Notes: generated by a model not told the origin, from the sequence alone. A stretch of 64,000 nt of DNA from an uncultured Planctomycetia bacterium (GCA_938003765.1 CALKYE010000254.1:43362-107361); one strand, 5' to 3'; shown: positions 1 to 9,151, counted from the first letter of the stretch. Program-made: numbers and translations.

Positions 1-1
1 C

Positions 2-70
2 GCCATCCAGCAGCACCACGACGGCTCGGTGATTCGCGTGCGCGACGTGTACGTGCGCGAGCTGCGCTGA
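2..70 (+). CDS. 3' end of a DUF1080-like protein (partial)
   Basis: Only the last 22 codons and the TGA stop are inside the window. The readable tail runs AIQQHHDGSVIRVRDVYVRELR-like in the second frame; its pattern of a glutamine/histidine-rich strand, a glycine turn and a final 'R-x-VYVREL' strand is how DUF1080 (3-keto-disaccharide hydrolase-like, jelly-roll) domains usually end. The same ending is seen at the C-terminus of the esterase fusion ending at 4862 ('IQFANLYVKRLD'). The gene starts upstream of the window. The identification rests on a short tail and is tentative. Confidence 0.5.
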   Translation, partial: AIQQHHDGSVIRVRDVYVRELR

Positions 71-168
71 GCGCGCGGGTTGAACCGACTCTGAACGCAC
101 GAGGCGCCTCGGCGCAGCCAATCTCTCGTCCGCGTCGCTCTCCTCACGCCTGCGACGCGGACGATCCC

Positions 169-1362
169 GTGCAACACAGAGCTGCTCCGACCCTTCGCCC
201 GTTCCTGCCATCGTCGTTGCTCCCGCTGCTCGCGGCGCTGCCCGCGCTCGCGATGCCGCAGGATGACCCTCCGTCCAGTGTGCTGGCCCGCGGCGAGCAG
301 CCGACGGAAACCGGCGCTGCGCCGCAGGAGTCTTCGAGCCGCGCGTGGAGCAAGCTCGCCACCGAGCGCTACGCCGGCAAGCAGGACGACATCTTCTTCC
401 TCGACGCCGACACGGGCTGGTACGTCAACGGCGCGGGGAAGATCTTCAAGAGCACGGACGGCGGCGCGAGCTGGGTCGAGAAGCTGCACCAGCCCGGGAC
501 GTACTTCCGCTGCATCACGTTTCTCGACGCGCAGCACGGCTTTGCGGGCAACATCGGGCCGGGCTATTTCCCCGGAGTGAGCGACCCCAAGCCGCTGTAC
601 CGCACCGCTGACGGCGGCGAGAGCTGGAGCGCGGTCGACAGCATCGAAGGCGCGCCCGTGGTCGGTCTGTGCGCGCTCGAGGTCGTGCGCGAGCCGTTCA
701 TCAACGCGGGCGTGCTCGATTCGCGCGCGCGCCTCGTGGCGGTCGGACGCGTCGGCGGACCCGCGGTGTTCCTGTGGTCCGACGACCTCGGCGCGACGTG
801 GAAGCAGCGCGACCTCGGCGACAGCGCAGCGATGGCCTTCGACGTTCACTTCCACGACTTCAAGCGCGGCTTCATCGCGGCCGGGACCGACTCGAACGTC
901 TCGCTGTCGAGCGCGCTGATCCTCGCCACCGAAGACGGCGGCCAGACCTGGAAGCCGACGTATCGGTCGACCCGGCCGTTCGAGCTGACGTGGAAGATCT
1001 CCTTCCCGACGCGCGAAACGGGCTACGTCACGGTGCAGTCCTACAACCCTGATCCGAGCGCTTCGCAGCGCTTCGTGGCCAAGACCACGGACGGCGGCAA
1101 GTCCTGGAGCGAGTTGCCGCTCGTCGACGACTTCAAGGTGCGCGCGTTCGGCGTCGGCTTCGTCGACGAACGACGCGGCTGGATCGGCGCGATGCCGGGC
1201 GGCTTCGAGACCACCGATGGGGGGGCGAGCTGGACGCGCGTCGAGATGGGCGCCGCCGTCAACAAGATCCGCATCGTCCGCAGGCCCGACGGGAGCGCGC
1301 TCGGCTTCGCGATCGGCGTCGAGGTGCATCGCCTCGAGCTGCCCGCCGCGGGCGCGAAGTGA
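169..1362 (+). CDS. Secreted Asp-box (BNR/YCF48-like) beta-propeller protein
   Basis: 397 residues from a GTG start. Residues about 10-29 form a hydrophobic signal segment rich in Leu, Pro and Ala, so the protein is probably exported. The mature part carries at least six Asp-box turns of the type S/T-x-D-G-G-x-(S/T)-W: STDGGASW at 95-102, then RTADGGESW, WSDDLGATW, TEDGGQTW, TTDGGKSW and TTDGGASW. This is the signature of BNR/sialidase-like and YCF48/HCF136-like propellers. No sialidase catalytic residues (RIP motif, Tyr/Glu pair) are evident, so it is more likely a binding or scaffold propeller than an enzyme. It lies between two DUF1080-containing genes, which suggests work on extracellular glycans; that is inference. 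Confidence 0.8.
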   Translation: MQHRAAPTLRPFLPSSLLPLLAALPALAMPQDDPPSSVLARGEQPTETGAAPQESSSRAWSKLATERYAGKQDDIFFLDADTGWYVNGAGKIFKSTDGGASWVEKLHQPGTYFRCITFLDAQHGFAGNIGPGYFPGVSDPKPLYRTADGGESWSAVDSIEGAPVVGLCALEVVREPFINAGVLDSRARLVAVGRVGGPAVFLWSDDLGATWKQRDLGDSAAMAFDVHFHDFKRGFIAAGTDSNVSLSSALILATEDGGQTWKPTYRSTRPFELTWKISFPTRETGYVTVQSYNPDPSASQRFVAKTTDGGKSWSELPLVDDFKVRAFGVGFVDERRGWIGAMPGGFETTDGGASWTRVEMGAAVNKIRIVRRPDGSALGFAIGVEVHRLELPAAGAK

Positions 1363-1550
1363 GCGCGAAGTGAGCGCGTCGCGCGCGCGGCGGATCTCCG
1401 CGAGCGCCGGGTTCTGTCCTCTGCTCGACGCTTCGCTCACGGGGCCATCGCGCCGAGCGCGCTTTCACCGGCTCCGCTAGCTGCACGAACCGCTTGCAAG
1501 TGCGGCGGGCGAGCGCTGCGTCGCGAAACGTCGTCGCCGGGCGCGCGGGA

Positions 1551-1556
1551 TAGACT
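1551..1556 (+). promoter_or_regulatory. Candidate -10 element TAGACT
   Basis: TAGACT followed by CCGCGCCC lies 30 bases before the ATG at 1587. The same arrangement (TAnnnT, then a C-rich tract, then a start codon within about 10-50 bases) recurs at other starts in the window. No convincing -35 element is seen. Confidence 0.35.
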
Positions 1557-1586
1557 CCGCGCCCACCCCAGCCGGAGCCCTGTTCG

Positions 1587-4500
1587 ATGCACTTGCTCAG
1601 CACTGTTCTCGCCGCTTCGTTCGCCTGCGCCGCACTCGCGCCCTCCGCGGCGGCGCAGATCCAACTCCACGGCCTGCTCGGCGATCACATGGTGCTGCAG
1701 CGCGACGCTGACGTGGTGCTGTCGGGCAAGGCGACGCGCAACGTGACCGTGCGCGTCGAGCCCTCGTGGTCGAGCGCGCCGCTCAACGCCTCCGCCGACG
1801 CGCGAGGGGACTGGTCCGTCGTCGTGCGCACGCCGGGCGCAGGCGGGCCGCACACGATCAAGTTCTCCGGCGACGGCGAACGCACGTTGAGCGACGTCTA
1901 CAGCGGCGAGGTCTGGCTGTGCTCGGGGCAGTCCAACATGGAGTGGACCGTCTCGCAGTTCCCGAACGAGGCCTTCGGCGAGCGCGGCGCGGCCGACGAG
2001 ATCGCGCGCGCGAACTGGCCGCAGGTCCGACTGCTCGACACGCCCAATCGCCTGTCCACGTACCCGCGCCGCGACGCGGTGGGGGAGTGGACCGTCTGCT
2101 CGCCGCGCACGGTCGGATCGTGGAGCGCGACCGCGTACTACTTCGGCCGCATGCTGCACCGCGAGCTGGGCGTGCCGATCGGCCTGGTCACCGCCGACTG
2201 GGGCGGCACGCGCGTCGAAGCCTGGATGAGCACGCGCTCGCTCGCGCCGTTCGGTCAGTACGCCGGCACGCTCGACTACCTCGCCGTCGCCGGCGATCCG
2301 AACGCGCGCATGAAGTACGCGCGCGAGCACGGCGCGAACTGGTGGGACCGCGTCGATGCGGCCGCGCCGCGTTCGATCCCCGCCACTTGGTTCACGACGG
2401 GCTTCGACGCTTCCGCGTGGGCCAGCATGGACCTGCCGGCCGATCTGAGCGGCGACGAGCTCTCGTCCTTCGACGGCTTCGTGTACTTCCGCACCGTGGT
2501 CGACGTTCCTGCGGAGTTCGCCGGCAAGGGCGCGACGCTCGAGCTGGGGCCGATCGACGATCGCGACGACGCGTGGTTCGACGGCCAACACGTCGGCGGC
2601 ACGCGCGAGGACGGGCGCTGGAGCGTGGCGCGCAAGTACAAGCTGCCCGCCGAGCTCGTGAAGGCCGGTCCGCGCGCGATCGCGGTGCGCGTGCTCGACA
2701 CGGGCGGCAAGGGCGGCATCAACGGGACTGTGCAGCAACTGGTGCTGCGCTCGGACGACGCGGGGCTCGCTCCGCTGCCGCTCGCGGGCGCGTGGCGCTA
2801 CCGCGTCGGAGCGCGCATGAGCGAGCTGCCCTCGATGGGGCAGTCGAGCATCGAGGTGAACTCGAACACGCCGAGCGTGCTGTTCAACGGCATGCTGGCG
2901 CCGCTGCAGCCGCTGAAGTTCCGCGGCGCCATCTGGTACCAGGGCGAATCGAACGTCGGCGAGGCGCGCCAGTACGAGCGGCTGTTCCCCGCGCTGATCG
3001 ACGACTGGCGGCGCTACTTCGACTGCGGCGCGTTCCCGTTCTACTACGTGCAGATCGCGCCGTTCGAGTACCGCGGGTTCGCTCCGCACGCGGCCGCCGA
3101 GCTGCGCGACGCCCAGCGCAAGGCGTTGTCCACGCCGGGCACGGGCATGGCGATCGCGATGGACGTCGGCATGGTGCGCGACATCCATCCGGGCGGGAAG
3201 CAGCAGATCGGTCGGCGACTGGCGCTGTGGGCGCTCGAGAAGACCTACGGACGCGACGTGCTCTCGCACACCGGCCCGCTGTTCCGCAGCGCGACGCCGC
3301 AGGGCGACAAGCTGCGCGTCGAGTTCGACGGCGCGGAGGGCGGTCTCGTCATCGAAGGCGGCCCGCTGCGCGACATCTGGATTGCGGGCGAGGACCGGCG
3401 CTTCTTCGAGGCCGATGCGCAGCTCGACGGCCAGGCGCTGCTGCTGTCGAGCCCGCAAGTCGCCGCGCCGGTCGCGGTGCGCTACGGCTGGCGCAACGCG
3501 TCGCTGCCCAACCTCTACAACGCCTCGCACCTGCCCGCGTCCTCGTTCCGCTCGGACGACTGGGAGCTGGGTGACGTGATCGCCGTCGAGGACCGCGGGG
3601 CGACGAGCCACCTCAACGGCGCGCGCGAGTTCCGCCCGCTCTACAACGGTCGCGACCTGTCGGGCTGGGTGAACGTGAACTGCGCGCCGGGGACTTGGAT
3701 CGCCAAGCCCGACCGCATCTGGTGCTCGGGTTCGCCCACGGGCGTGCTGCGCACCGAGAAGCAGTACGAGAACTTCGAGCTCGAGCTCGAGTGGCGCCAT
3801 CTCGCGCGCCAGGGCAACGCCGGTCTGTTCGTGTGGAGCGATCCGCTCACGGCGCGCGGCCAGCCCTTCACGCGCTCGATCGAGGTGCAGGTGATGAGCG
3901 GCATGGAAGGCCAGGGCTTCACCAGCGACGGCGACGTGTTCCCGATCCACGGCGCGGTGATGAAGCCCAGCAACGGCCGAGGCGGCGGCGCGCGCGCGTT
4001 CCCGACCGAGCTGCGCGCGCGGCCGTCGGGCGAGTGGAACCACTACCGCCTGCGCTGCGTGAACGGCGAACTCGAGCTCGCGGTCAACGGCAAGGTGGTC
4101 ACGCGCGGTTCGGAGTGCTCGCCGCGCAAGGGCTACATCTGCCTCGAGTCGGAGGGCTCGCCGGTCGAGTTCCGCAACCTGCGCATCAAGGAACTGCCGC
4201 CCGCATCGCCGGCGCTCGAAGCGCGCCACGTCGCGCTGGTCGACGACGGTTTCCGCTCGCTCTACAACGGCGTCGATTTCAGCGGCTGGAAGTTCGGGCC
4301 CGAGCACAGGGGCCACTGGCGCGCGAATGACTGGACGATCGACTTCGACGGCGAGGGGACCGACCTGTGGAGCCAGGAGGAGTTCGGCGACTTCGTGTTG
4401 ATCGCCGACTGGCGCTGGAGCGGACCGGCGCACGACGCCGACCTGCCGGTGATCCTGCCCGACGGCTCGCAGCCGCTCGGCGCCGACGGCAAGCCGCAGA

Positions 4501-4862
4501 CCGCGCGCGTGAAGGAGTGCGGAGACAGCGGCATCTACCTGCGCGGCAGCTCGAAGAGCCAGGTCAACATCTGGTGCTGGCCGGTGGGCTCGGGCGAGGT
4601 GTACGGCTACCGCACGGACGCGTCGATGCCGGCCGAGGTGCGCGCCGCGGTCACTCCCAAGGTCGTGGCCGACGCGCCGTTGGGCGAGTGGAACCGCTTC
4701 GTGATCACGATGAAGGGCGATCGGCTGAGCGTGGTGCTCAACGATCAGCTCGTGCTCGATCAGGCGCAGTTGCCCGGCGTCGCGCCGCGCGGCCCGATCG
4801 CGCTCCAGAAGCACGGCTCGCCGATCCAGTTCGCGAACCTGTACGTCAAGCGACTCGACTGA
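1587..4862 (+). CDS. Sialate O-acetylesterase-like (SASA) protein fused to two DUF1080 domains
   Basis: 1091 residues with a signal peptide (about 1-23, ending ...PSAAAQ). Residues about 25-660 are an SGNH-type SASA esterase. The nucleophile block GQSNM is at 114-118 (Ser116), IWYQGESN lies near 448-455, and D531-x-x-H534 completes the expected Ser/Asp/His set. A beta-sandwich insertion lies at roughly 260-400, as in family members. Two DUF1080 jelly-roll domains follow, each opening with an F-R-x-L-Y-N-G-x-D-x-S-G-W motif (about 681-867 and 888-1091). DUF1080 includes 3-keto-disaccharide hydrolases and many planctomycete paralogues. The likely role is deacetylation, and perhaps cleavage or binding, of an extracellular polysaccharide. 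The esterase assignment is firm; whether both DUF1080 domains are catalytic is unknown. Confidence 0.88.
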   Translation: MHLLSTVLAASFACAALAPSAAAQIQLHGLLGDHMVLQRDADVVLSGKATRNVTVRVEPSWSSAPLNASADARGDWSVVVRTPGAGGPHTIKFSGDGERTLSDVYSGEVWLCSGQSNMEWTVSQFPNEAFGERGAADEIARANWPQVRLLDTPNRLSTYPRRDAVGEWTVCSPRTVGSWSATAYYFGRMLHRELGVPIGLVTADWGGTRVEAWMSTRSLAPFGQYAGTLDYLAVAGDPNARMKYAREHGANWWDRVDAAAPRSIPATWFTTGFDASAWASMDLPADLSGDELSSFDGFVYFRTVVDVPAEFAGKGATLELGPIDDRDDAWFDGQHVGGTREDGRWSVARKYKLPAELVKAGPRAIAVRVLDTGGKGGINGTVQQLVLRSDDAGLAPLPLAGAWRYRVGARMSELPSMGQSSIEVNSNTPSVLFNGMLAPLQPLKFRGAIWYQGESNVGEARQYERLFPALIDDWRRYFDCGAFPFYYVQIAPFEYRGFAPHAAAELRDAQRKALSTPGTGMAIAMDVGMVRDIHPGGKQQIGRRLALWALEKTYGRDVLSHTGPLFRSATPQGDKLRVEFDGAEGGLVIEGGPLRDIWIAGEDRRFFEADAQLDGQALLLSSPQVAAPVAVRYGWRNASLPNLYNASHLPASSFRSDDWELGDVIAVEDRGATSHLNGAREFRPLYNGRDLSGWVNVNCAPGTWIAKPDRIWCSGSPTGVLRTEKQYENFELELEWRHLARQGNAGLFVWSDPLTARGQPFTRSIEVQVMSGMEGQGFTSDGDVFPIHGAVMKPSNGRGGGARAFPTELRARPSGEWNHYRLRCVNGELELAVNGKVVTRGSECSPRKGYICLESEGSPVEFRNLRIKELPPASPALEARHVALVDDGFRSLYNGVDFSGWKFGPEHRGHWRANDWTIDFDGEGTDLWSQEEFGDFVLIADWRWSGPAHDADLPVILPDGSQPLGADGKPQTARVKECGDSGIYLRGSSKSQVNIWCWPVGSGEVYGYRTDASMPAEVRAAVTPKVVADAPLGEWNRFVITMKGDRLSVVLNDQLVLDQAQLPGVAPRGPIALQKHGSPIQFANLYVKRLD

Positions 4863-4901
4863 CGCGCGCGCGGCCGGCCGAACGCGGTCCGGTCGCGTGT
4901 T

Positions 4902-5453
4902 TCAATGCTGCTCGAGCTGCGCGCGCAGTCGCACGAGCACGCGGTAGTAGCGCGCCTTGATCGCGCCGGGCGTCGTGCGCTCCTCGGCGGCGATGCTCTC
5001 GAACGATTGTCCGTCCCGCGCGTGCAGCATCACGAGGCGCAGGTCCGGGTTCGGACCTTCCCGTGCGAGGGATTCGAGCGCTCCTCGCAGCGCGGCGCGC
5101 TCGGATTGGCACTCATCGATCGATCCTGAGACGTCGCGCGAGTCCACCCAGTCGGTGCGCGCAGCGCGGTGGAGCTGGCGGAGCATGTCGATCAGCGCGA
5201 AGTCGCACATGCGACCGACCCAGGTGCGCAGGCTGGAGTGTCCGCGAAAGTGGGACAGGCTCTGGAACACTCGCAGGAACACGTCCTGCTCGATGTCGTC
5301 GAGGTCGGAGTTCGAAAGCGGGAAGCCCAGCGCGCGATTGCGGATGTGAAGCCGCGCGCGAATGAACGCGAGACGAGCGACCAACTCGCGCTTCGCCGCC
5401 GCGTCGCCGGCGCACGCTTGCTGCACCAACGGCAGATCTTCGATGGACTCCAT
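4902..5453 (-). CDS. RNA polymerase sigma factor, ECF/sigma-70 family
   Basis: 183 residues with ATG at 5453. Region 2 is recognisable (about 20-95): a DLDDIEQDVFLRVFQSL core-binding helix and an 'LRTWVGRMCDFALIDMLR' region 2.3/2.4-like segment. Region 4 (about 125-180) contains the helix-turn-helix 'GQSFESIAAEERTTPGAIKARYYRVLVRLR'-type sequence, in which the TPGAIKARYYR part would contact the -35 element. Length is typical of ECF sigma factors. There is no anti-sigma gene beside it. It is convergent with the esterase fusion (39 bases between stops) and divergent from the DUF1800-DUF1501 operon, so it may control that operon; this is inference from position. Confidence 0.9.
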   Translation of the reverse strand: MESIEDLPLVQQACAGDAAAKRELVARLAFIRARLHIRNRALGFPLSNSDLDDIEQDVFLRVFQSLSHFRGHSSLRTWVGRMCDFALIDMLRQLHRAARTDWVDSRDVSGSIDECQSERAALRGALESLAREGPNPDLRLVMLHARDGQSFESIAAEERTTPGAIKARYYRVLVRLRAQLEQH

Positions 5454-5518
5454 GGACGCGCTGCCGCTGCGGCCGCGAACAGCTCTCGCTGTGCGCCCGG
5501 CTCGGGTTGCGCTCGTCG

Positions 5519-5530
5519 CATGAATTCATG
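5519..5530. promoter_or_regulatory. 12-base perfect palindrome in a divergent promoter region
   Basis: CATGAATTCATG is a perfect 12-base palindrome and unusually AT-rich for this sequence. It lies 65 bases upstream of the sigma factor start (minus) and about 160 bases upstream of the DUF1800 start (plus). A wider CGTCGC...GCGACG pair brackets it. It could be an operator for either gene; no regulator is identified. Confidence 0.25.
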
Positions 5531-5688
5531 ACTCGCGACGCGATTCTCTGAACTGGCGCCGACTCTGATCCGACTAGCGATCGCGCGCGCGATCTCGTGC
5601 ACGCACGCGACGGCGATGGCGCGAACAGCGTGCACAGCGTGCGACCCACCACTCCGTCCACGCCCCCCCACTCGAAACGAGCACTTCC

Positions 5689-7509
5689 ATGGCGCACGCC
5701 CCGCTTCGCAGCAGTTCCGTGCTGCGCACCGCCATCCTCACGGTCTGCACCGCCGCCTCAGCGTTCGCGCAGGTCACGTACACGCCCGCGGAACTCAGTC
5801 GCGCGAGCCACGTGCTGCGGCGCATGCAGCACGGAGCGTCGATCTTCGACTTCCCGAACGTGCTCGCCAACGGCGCGACGACGCAGAACACGAACATCAT
5901 CAACTACATCCTCGCCAAGACCAGCGCGACACCGATCAACGCTGGCGCCGAGGCGAACACGCTCCTGGGCTTCTACCCGTTCCCGATCACGGTGGGGCTG
6001 AGCGATCCGGCCGCCATCGGCCACGTTCCGCAGTCGGGATCCGTCGGTTGGCGCATCCACGAACTCGCCGAGGCCTCGATCGTCCGCGCGGTCTGGTCGG
6101 AGGACACGCTCCGCGAGGTGATGACGCGCTTCTGGCAAGAGCACTTCAACACGCACTGGGGCGTCACGCGCAACTACCTGCGCAGCATGTTCCAGTCGCA
6201 GGGCTACGCGAACGCCGACATCCTCGCGCAGGAGTACGCCACGTACTTCGAGTGGCAGCAGAACGATCGCTTCCGAGTGAACGCGATGGGCAACTTCAGA
6301 GCGTTGCTCGACGCGAGCGCCAAGGGCGCGACGATGATGGTCTACCTGGACACGGTGAACAGCCAGGGGCCCACGCCGAATCAGAACTACGCGCGCGAGC
6401 TGTTCGAGCTGCACACGATGAGTCCGACTTCGCCGTTCCCGACGGCGCTGGGCGCCGTGATGCTGCCCAACTACGCGTACTCGGACATTATCGCCGCGGC
6501 CGAGATCTTCTCGGGCTGGCGGCTCACGAACACGAGCACGGCGCCGGCCGCGCCCAACATCGTGTTCTCGTTCCTCCCCACGGTCTGCCCGACCGGCACG
6601 ACACCGCTCACCGGCCACGTCACGACCTGTCCGACGCCGGGTTCGAAGGTGCTGTTCAACGCGTCGTACCTCAATCCCTTCGTAGGCGCGACCGCGCCGA
6701 TCCCCGAGAATCCGACGGCGCCGACCGAGGGTGATCTGCTGCTCGATCACCTCGCCAACAGCCCGGCGACCGCGTACTTCATCTCGACCAAGCTGTATCG
6801 ACTGCTGGTCAAAGACGTCGAGCCGGCGCCGTTCGATCCGCTGCTGATGAACTGCATCACGGCCTGGTACACGCAGCCCGGCGGCAACCTCCAGGCGGTG
6901 ATCCAGACGCTGCTCGCGTCGAACGAGTTCCTCAACGACACGACGGCGCGCTGGACCAACGAGCGCCAGCCGATCGAGGCCGTGGCCCAGACCGTCGACG
7001 TGTTCCACGGCATCGGCGTCAATCCGCTCGGCGGAACACCGGCGGAGCACAAGGCGCGCATCGCCCGCATCCGCACGCTGATCGAAGAACACGGCGGCCA
7101 GTACCTGTTCCGCTACGGCGCCCCGGACGGATTCACGCGCGGCGACAGCGAGCTGCTCACCACCTACCGGATGCTCGGCGCGACGAAGCTGCGCCAGGAG
7201 CTGTACTCGCTGTTCGGCGCGTTCACCACGAACTACCCGAGCGTCTTCTTCGACTACTTCGCGAACCTGCCGTTCATCAACTGGCTCGACGAGTGGTCGA
7301 TCGTGAACTGGTTCCACTTCGTCGCCTTCACCAACGAGCTCAGCGGCGGCGACCAGAACCTCCTGTGGTGGTTCCTGTTCACGGACCTCAACGGAAACGT
7401 CGGCAACACGTTGACGACGGACTTCTTGAACAACCTCCCGGTCTTCATCCAGCGCGTGACGACGGGTCTGTCGTACATCGCTTGCCACCCCCTCAACAAC
7501 CTGAAGTGA
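5689..7509 (+). CDS. Exported DUF1800 family protein
   Basis: 606 residues. A signal peptide (about 1-27, ending SAFAQ) is clear. The DUF1800 pattern follows: an N-terminal 'ELSRASHVLRRMQHG' helix corresponding to the family's AAHLLRR motif, 'MTRFWQEHFNTHWG' near 145-158, the diagnostic NQNYARELFELHTM near 228-241 (family consensus NENYARELMELHT), then an 'AAEIFSGWRL' segment. DUF1800 is a helical secreted family of unknown biochemical role, almost always encoded immediately upstream of a DUF1501 protein, as here (10 bases to the next start). Together they are thought to act in the cell envelope, but the activity is not established. The start gives a complete signal peptide. Confidence 0.9.
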   Translation: MAHAPLRSSSVLRTAILTVCTAASAFAQVTYTPAELSRASHVLRRMQHGASIFDFPNVLANGATTQNTNIINYILAKTSATPINAGAEANTLLGFYPFPITVGLSDPAAIGHVPQSGSVGWRIHELAEASIVRAVWSEDTLREVMTRFWQEHFNTHWGVTRNYLRSMFQSQGYANADILAQEYATYFEWQQNDRFRVNAMGNFRALLDASAKGATMMVYLDTVNSQGPTPNQNYARELFELHTMSPTSPFPTALGAVMLPNYAYSDIIAAAEIFSGWRLTNTSTAPAAPNIVFSFLPTVCPTGTTPLTGHVTTCPTPGSKVLFNASYLNPFVGATAPIPENPTAPTEGDLLLDHLANSPATAYFISTKLYRLLVKDVEPAPFDPLLMNCITAWYTQPGGNLQAVIQTLLASNEFLNDTTARWTNERQPIEAVAQTVDVFHGIGVNPLGGTPAEHKARIARIRTLIEEHGGQYLFRYGAPDGFTRGDSELLTTYRMLGATKLRQELYSLFGAFTTNYPSVFFDYFANLPFINWLDEWSIVNWFHFVAFTNELSGGDQNLLWWFLFTDLNGNVGNTLTTDFLNNLPVFIQRVTTGLSYIACHPLNNLK

Positions 7510-7519
7510 GCGCAGTCCC

Positions 7520-9085
7520 ATGCAACAGCCCAATCGATTCAACCGTCGCGCTGCGCTCAAAGCCGGCCTTGCTGGAGGTTTGGCCGCCGCGCTGGTCCGC
7601 ACCTCGATCGGCGCCGCGCCGACGTGGATGGCGGGTTCGCCGCACAAGCTCCTGACCATCTTCCTGCGCGGGGGCTACGACGCGAACAGCGCCGTCATTC
7701 CCCACGGCGATCCGACGTACACGCTGGCCAACCGCGGAAGCACGTTCATTCCCCAGGCCAACTCGATCGCGGTGGGCGGCCTCAATCCGCTCTCGATGGG
7801 GCTCAACCCCGCGATGGCGCCGATCGCGCCGCTCGTCAACGCCGCGATGCCGCGCATGGTGTTCCTCCACGCGACGGGCAATCCCGCTCGCACGGGTTCG
7901 CACTTCGACGATCAGCGCACCTGGGAGACGGCCACCACGCAGTGCAACATTCCGCCGCTGTTCGACATCGAAGAGGGCTGGATCACGCGCGTGGTCAGCC
8001 AGATCTTCGGCGTCGGGTTCCACGCGGCGAGCGTGTCCGAGTCCATGCAGCAGATGTACCGGACCCGGCTCGCGCCCAACAACACGTTCACGCCGGCTCG
8101 CGTGCTGCCGCACATCCGCGCGCTGAAGGACTACCCCGGCGACTCCGTGAACCAGTTCACGCTCGAGACGATCTTCCCGACGCTCGACTCCAAGCTGGTC
8201 GGGAACGCGGCTCCGCCTTCGGGCCTGCGCGCCCTGTTCTCGGGCGGCGCCGGCAAGGACGCCTTCGCGCGCGCGGTGGGGAGTCAGATGGTGGAGAGCG
8301 CCGAGTCCGTCGAGCAGGCGCTCGCCACGCTCACGCCTCCGGGCGTGTACACGCCGCTGGGCGGCGCGCTCTATCCGTTCGGGAAGCCGCCGGGAACCGT
8401 GAACCCGTACCCCACGCCCGCGAACGCCGGTTTGCTCTTGGACATCGACCCGATCCGTCGCTTCTTCATGAACCTGCGCGACGCGATGACGCTCCTGCGG
8501 CACGTGCCCGACGTCAACGTGGCCGGGATCGAGATCGGCGGCTTCGACACGCACTCCAATCAGGGCGGGTGGAACTCGACGACCAACATGATCGAAGGTC
8601 CGCTCGCGGGTCTGCTCAACGCGGTCGCGTTCGGCATCGCCTCGGTCGACGCGGAAGCGAGCGCCGGCGGGTTCGGAGCGGGCGGGAGCATCACGGTGCT
8701 CGTCGTCAGTGAGTTCGGCCGCACGTCGGCGGCGAACACGTCCCAGGGCACCGACCACGGCGGCGCGAGCTGCGTGTGGGTCGGGAACTTCGGGAGCGGC
8801 CTGACCCGCGTCAGGACCTCGCTCACCAGCGGCGCCGTGTTCAACACCGCGCCGGCGGAGTGGCCGGGCCTGTTCTCGGCCAACGACCAGACCTTCGGTT
8901 GCCCCGGCAATCCGAGCTCGCCCGCGCCCTATCCGTTCATGAACATCGCGACGGACTTCCGCGCGGTGTACGGGCGGATCCTGCGGACGCTGTACGGCGC
9001 GACCACGCCGCAGCTCGATCAGGTCATCCCGGGCTACTCGTCACTCTCGGGCCCGACCGCCGTCGAGCCGGTGTTCATCGTCTGA
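7520..9085 (+). CDS. DUF1501 family protein with Tat signal
   Basis: 521 residues, second gene of the DUF1800-DUF1501 operon. The N-terminus has a twin-arginine motif (NRRAALKAG, about 8-17) followed by a hydrophobic Ala/Gly/Leu stretch ending near 'IGAAP', so export by the Tat system is likely. The DUF1501 core belongs to the alkaline-phosphatase/sulfatase superfamily. Recognisable pieces are 'LLTIFLRGGYDANS' near 42-55, a 'GSHFDDQRTWE' segment, 'IGGFDTHSNQGG' and 'VVSEFGRTSAANTSQGTDHGG', the last carrying the Glu/Arg and Asp-His residues conserved in the family. The substrate is unknown. The strong hairpin at 9104-9151 ends the operon. Confidence 0.9.
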   Translation: MQQPNRFNRRAALKAGLAGGLAAALVRTSIGAAPTWMAGSPHKLLTIFLRGGYDANSAVIPHGDPTYTLANRGSTFIPQANSIAVGGLNPLSMGLNPAMAPIAPLVNAAMPRMVFLHATGNPARTGSHFDDQRTWETATTQCNIPPLFDIEEGWITRVVSQIFGVGFHAASVSESMQQMYRTRLAPNNTFTPARVLPHIRALKDYPGDSVNQFTLETIFPTLDSKLVGNAAPPSGLRALFSGGAGKDAFARAVGSQMVESAESVEQALATLTPPGVYTPLGGALYPFGKPPGTVNPYPTPANAGLLLDIDPIRRFFMNLRDAMTLLRHVPDVNVAGIEIGGFDTHSNQGGWNSTTNMIEGPLAGLLNAVAFGIASVDAEASAGGFGAGGSITVLVVSEFGRTSAANTSQGTDHGGASCVWVGNFGSGLTRVRTSLTSGAVFNTAPAEWPGLFSANDQTFGCPGNPSSPAPYPFMNIATDFRAVYGRILRTLYGATTPQLDQVIPGYSSLSGPTAVEPVFIV

Positions 9086-9103
9086 GTCGTCGAGCAGAGT
9101 TCC

Positions 9104-9151
9104 CCGCGGGGCGCGTTCGGAGCGATCGCTCGCTCCGGGCGCGCCCCGCGG
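9104..9151 (+). terminator. Long terminator-like hairpin after the DUF1800-DUF1501 operon
   Basis: CCGCGGGGCGCG (9104-9115) pairs with CGCGCCCCGCGG (9140-9151), and CGGAGCGA (9118-9125) pairs with TCGCTCCG (9130-9137), with a four-base loop TCGC. The two junction positions are TT opposite GG, which form G-U pairs only in plus-strand RNA. The result is a continuous 22-pair stem starting 18 bases after the stop. No T-run follows. Confidence 0.7.

Noticed and set aside
1351..1378. Tandem GCGCGAAGTGA repeat spanning a stop codon
   Set aside because: Only two copies of an 11-base unit; most likely a chance slippage product with no sign of function.
1437..4814. Very long open frame on the minus strand opposite the esterase fusion
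   Set aside because: It has Arg/Ala/His-rich composition with no domain, and is an antisense shadow of a gene with strong family motifs on the plus strand.
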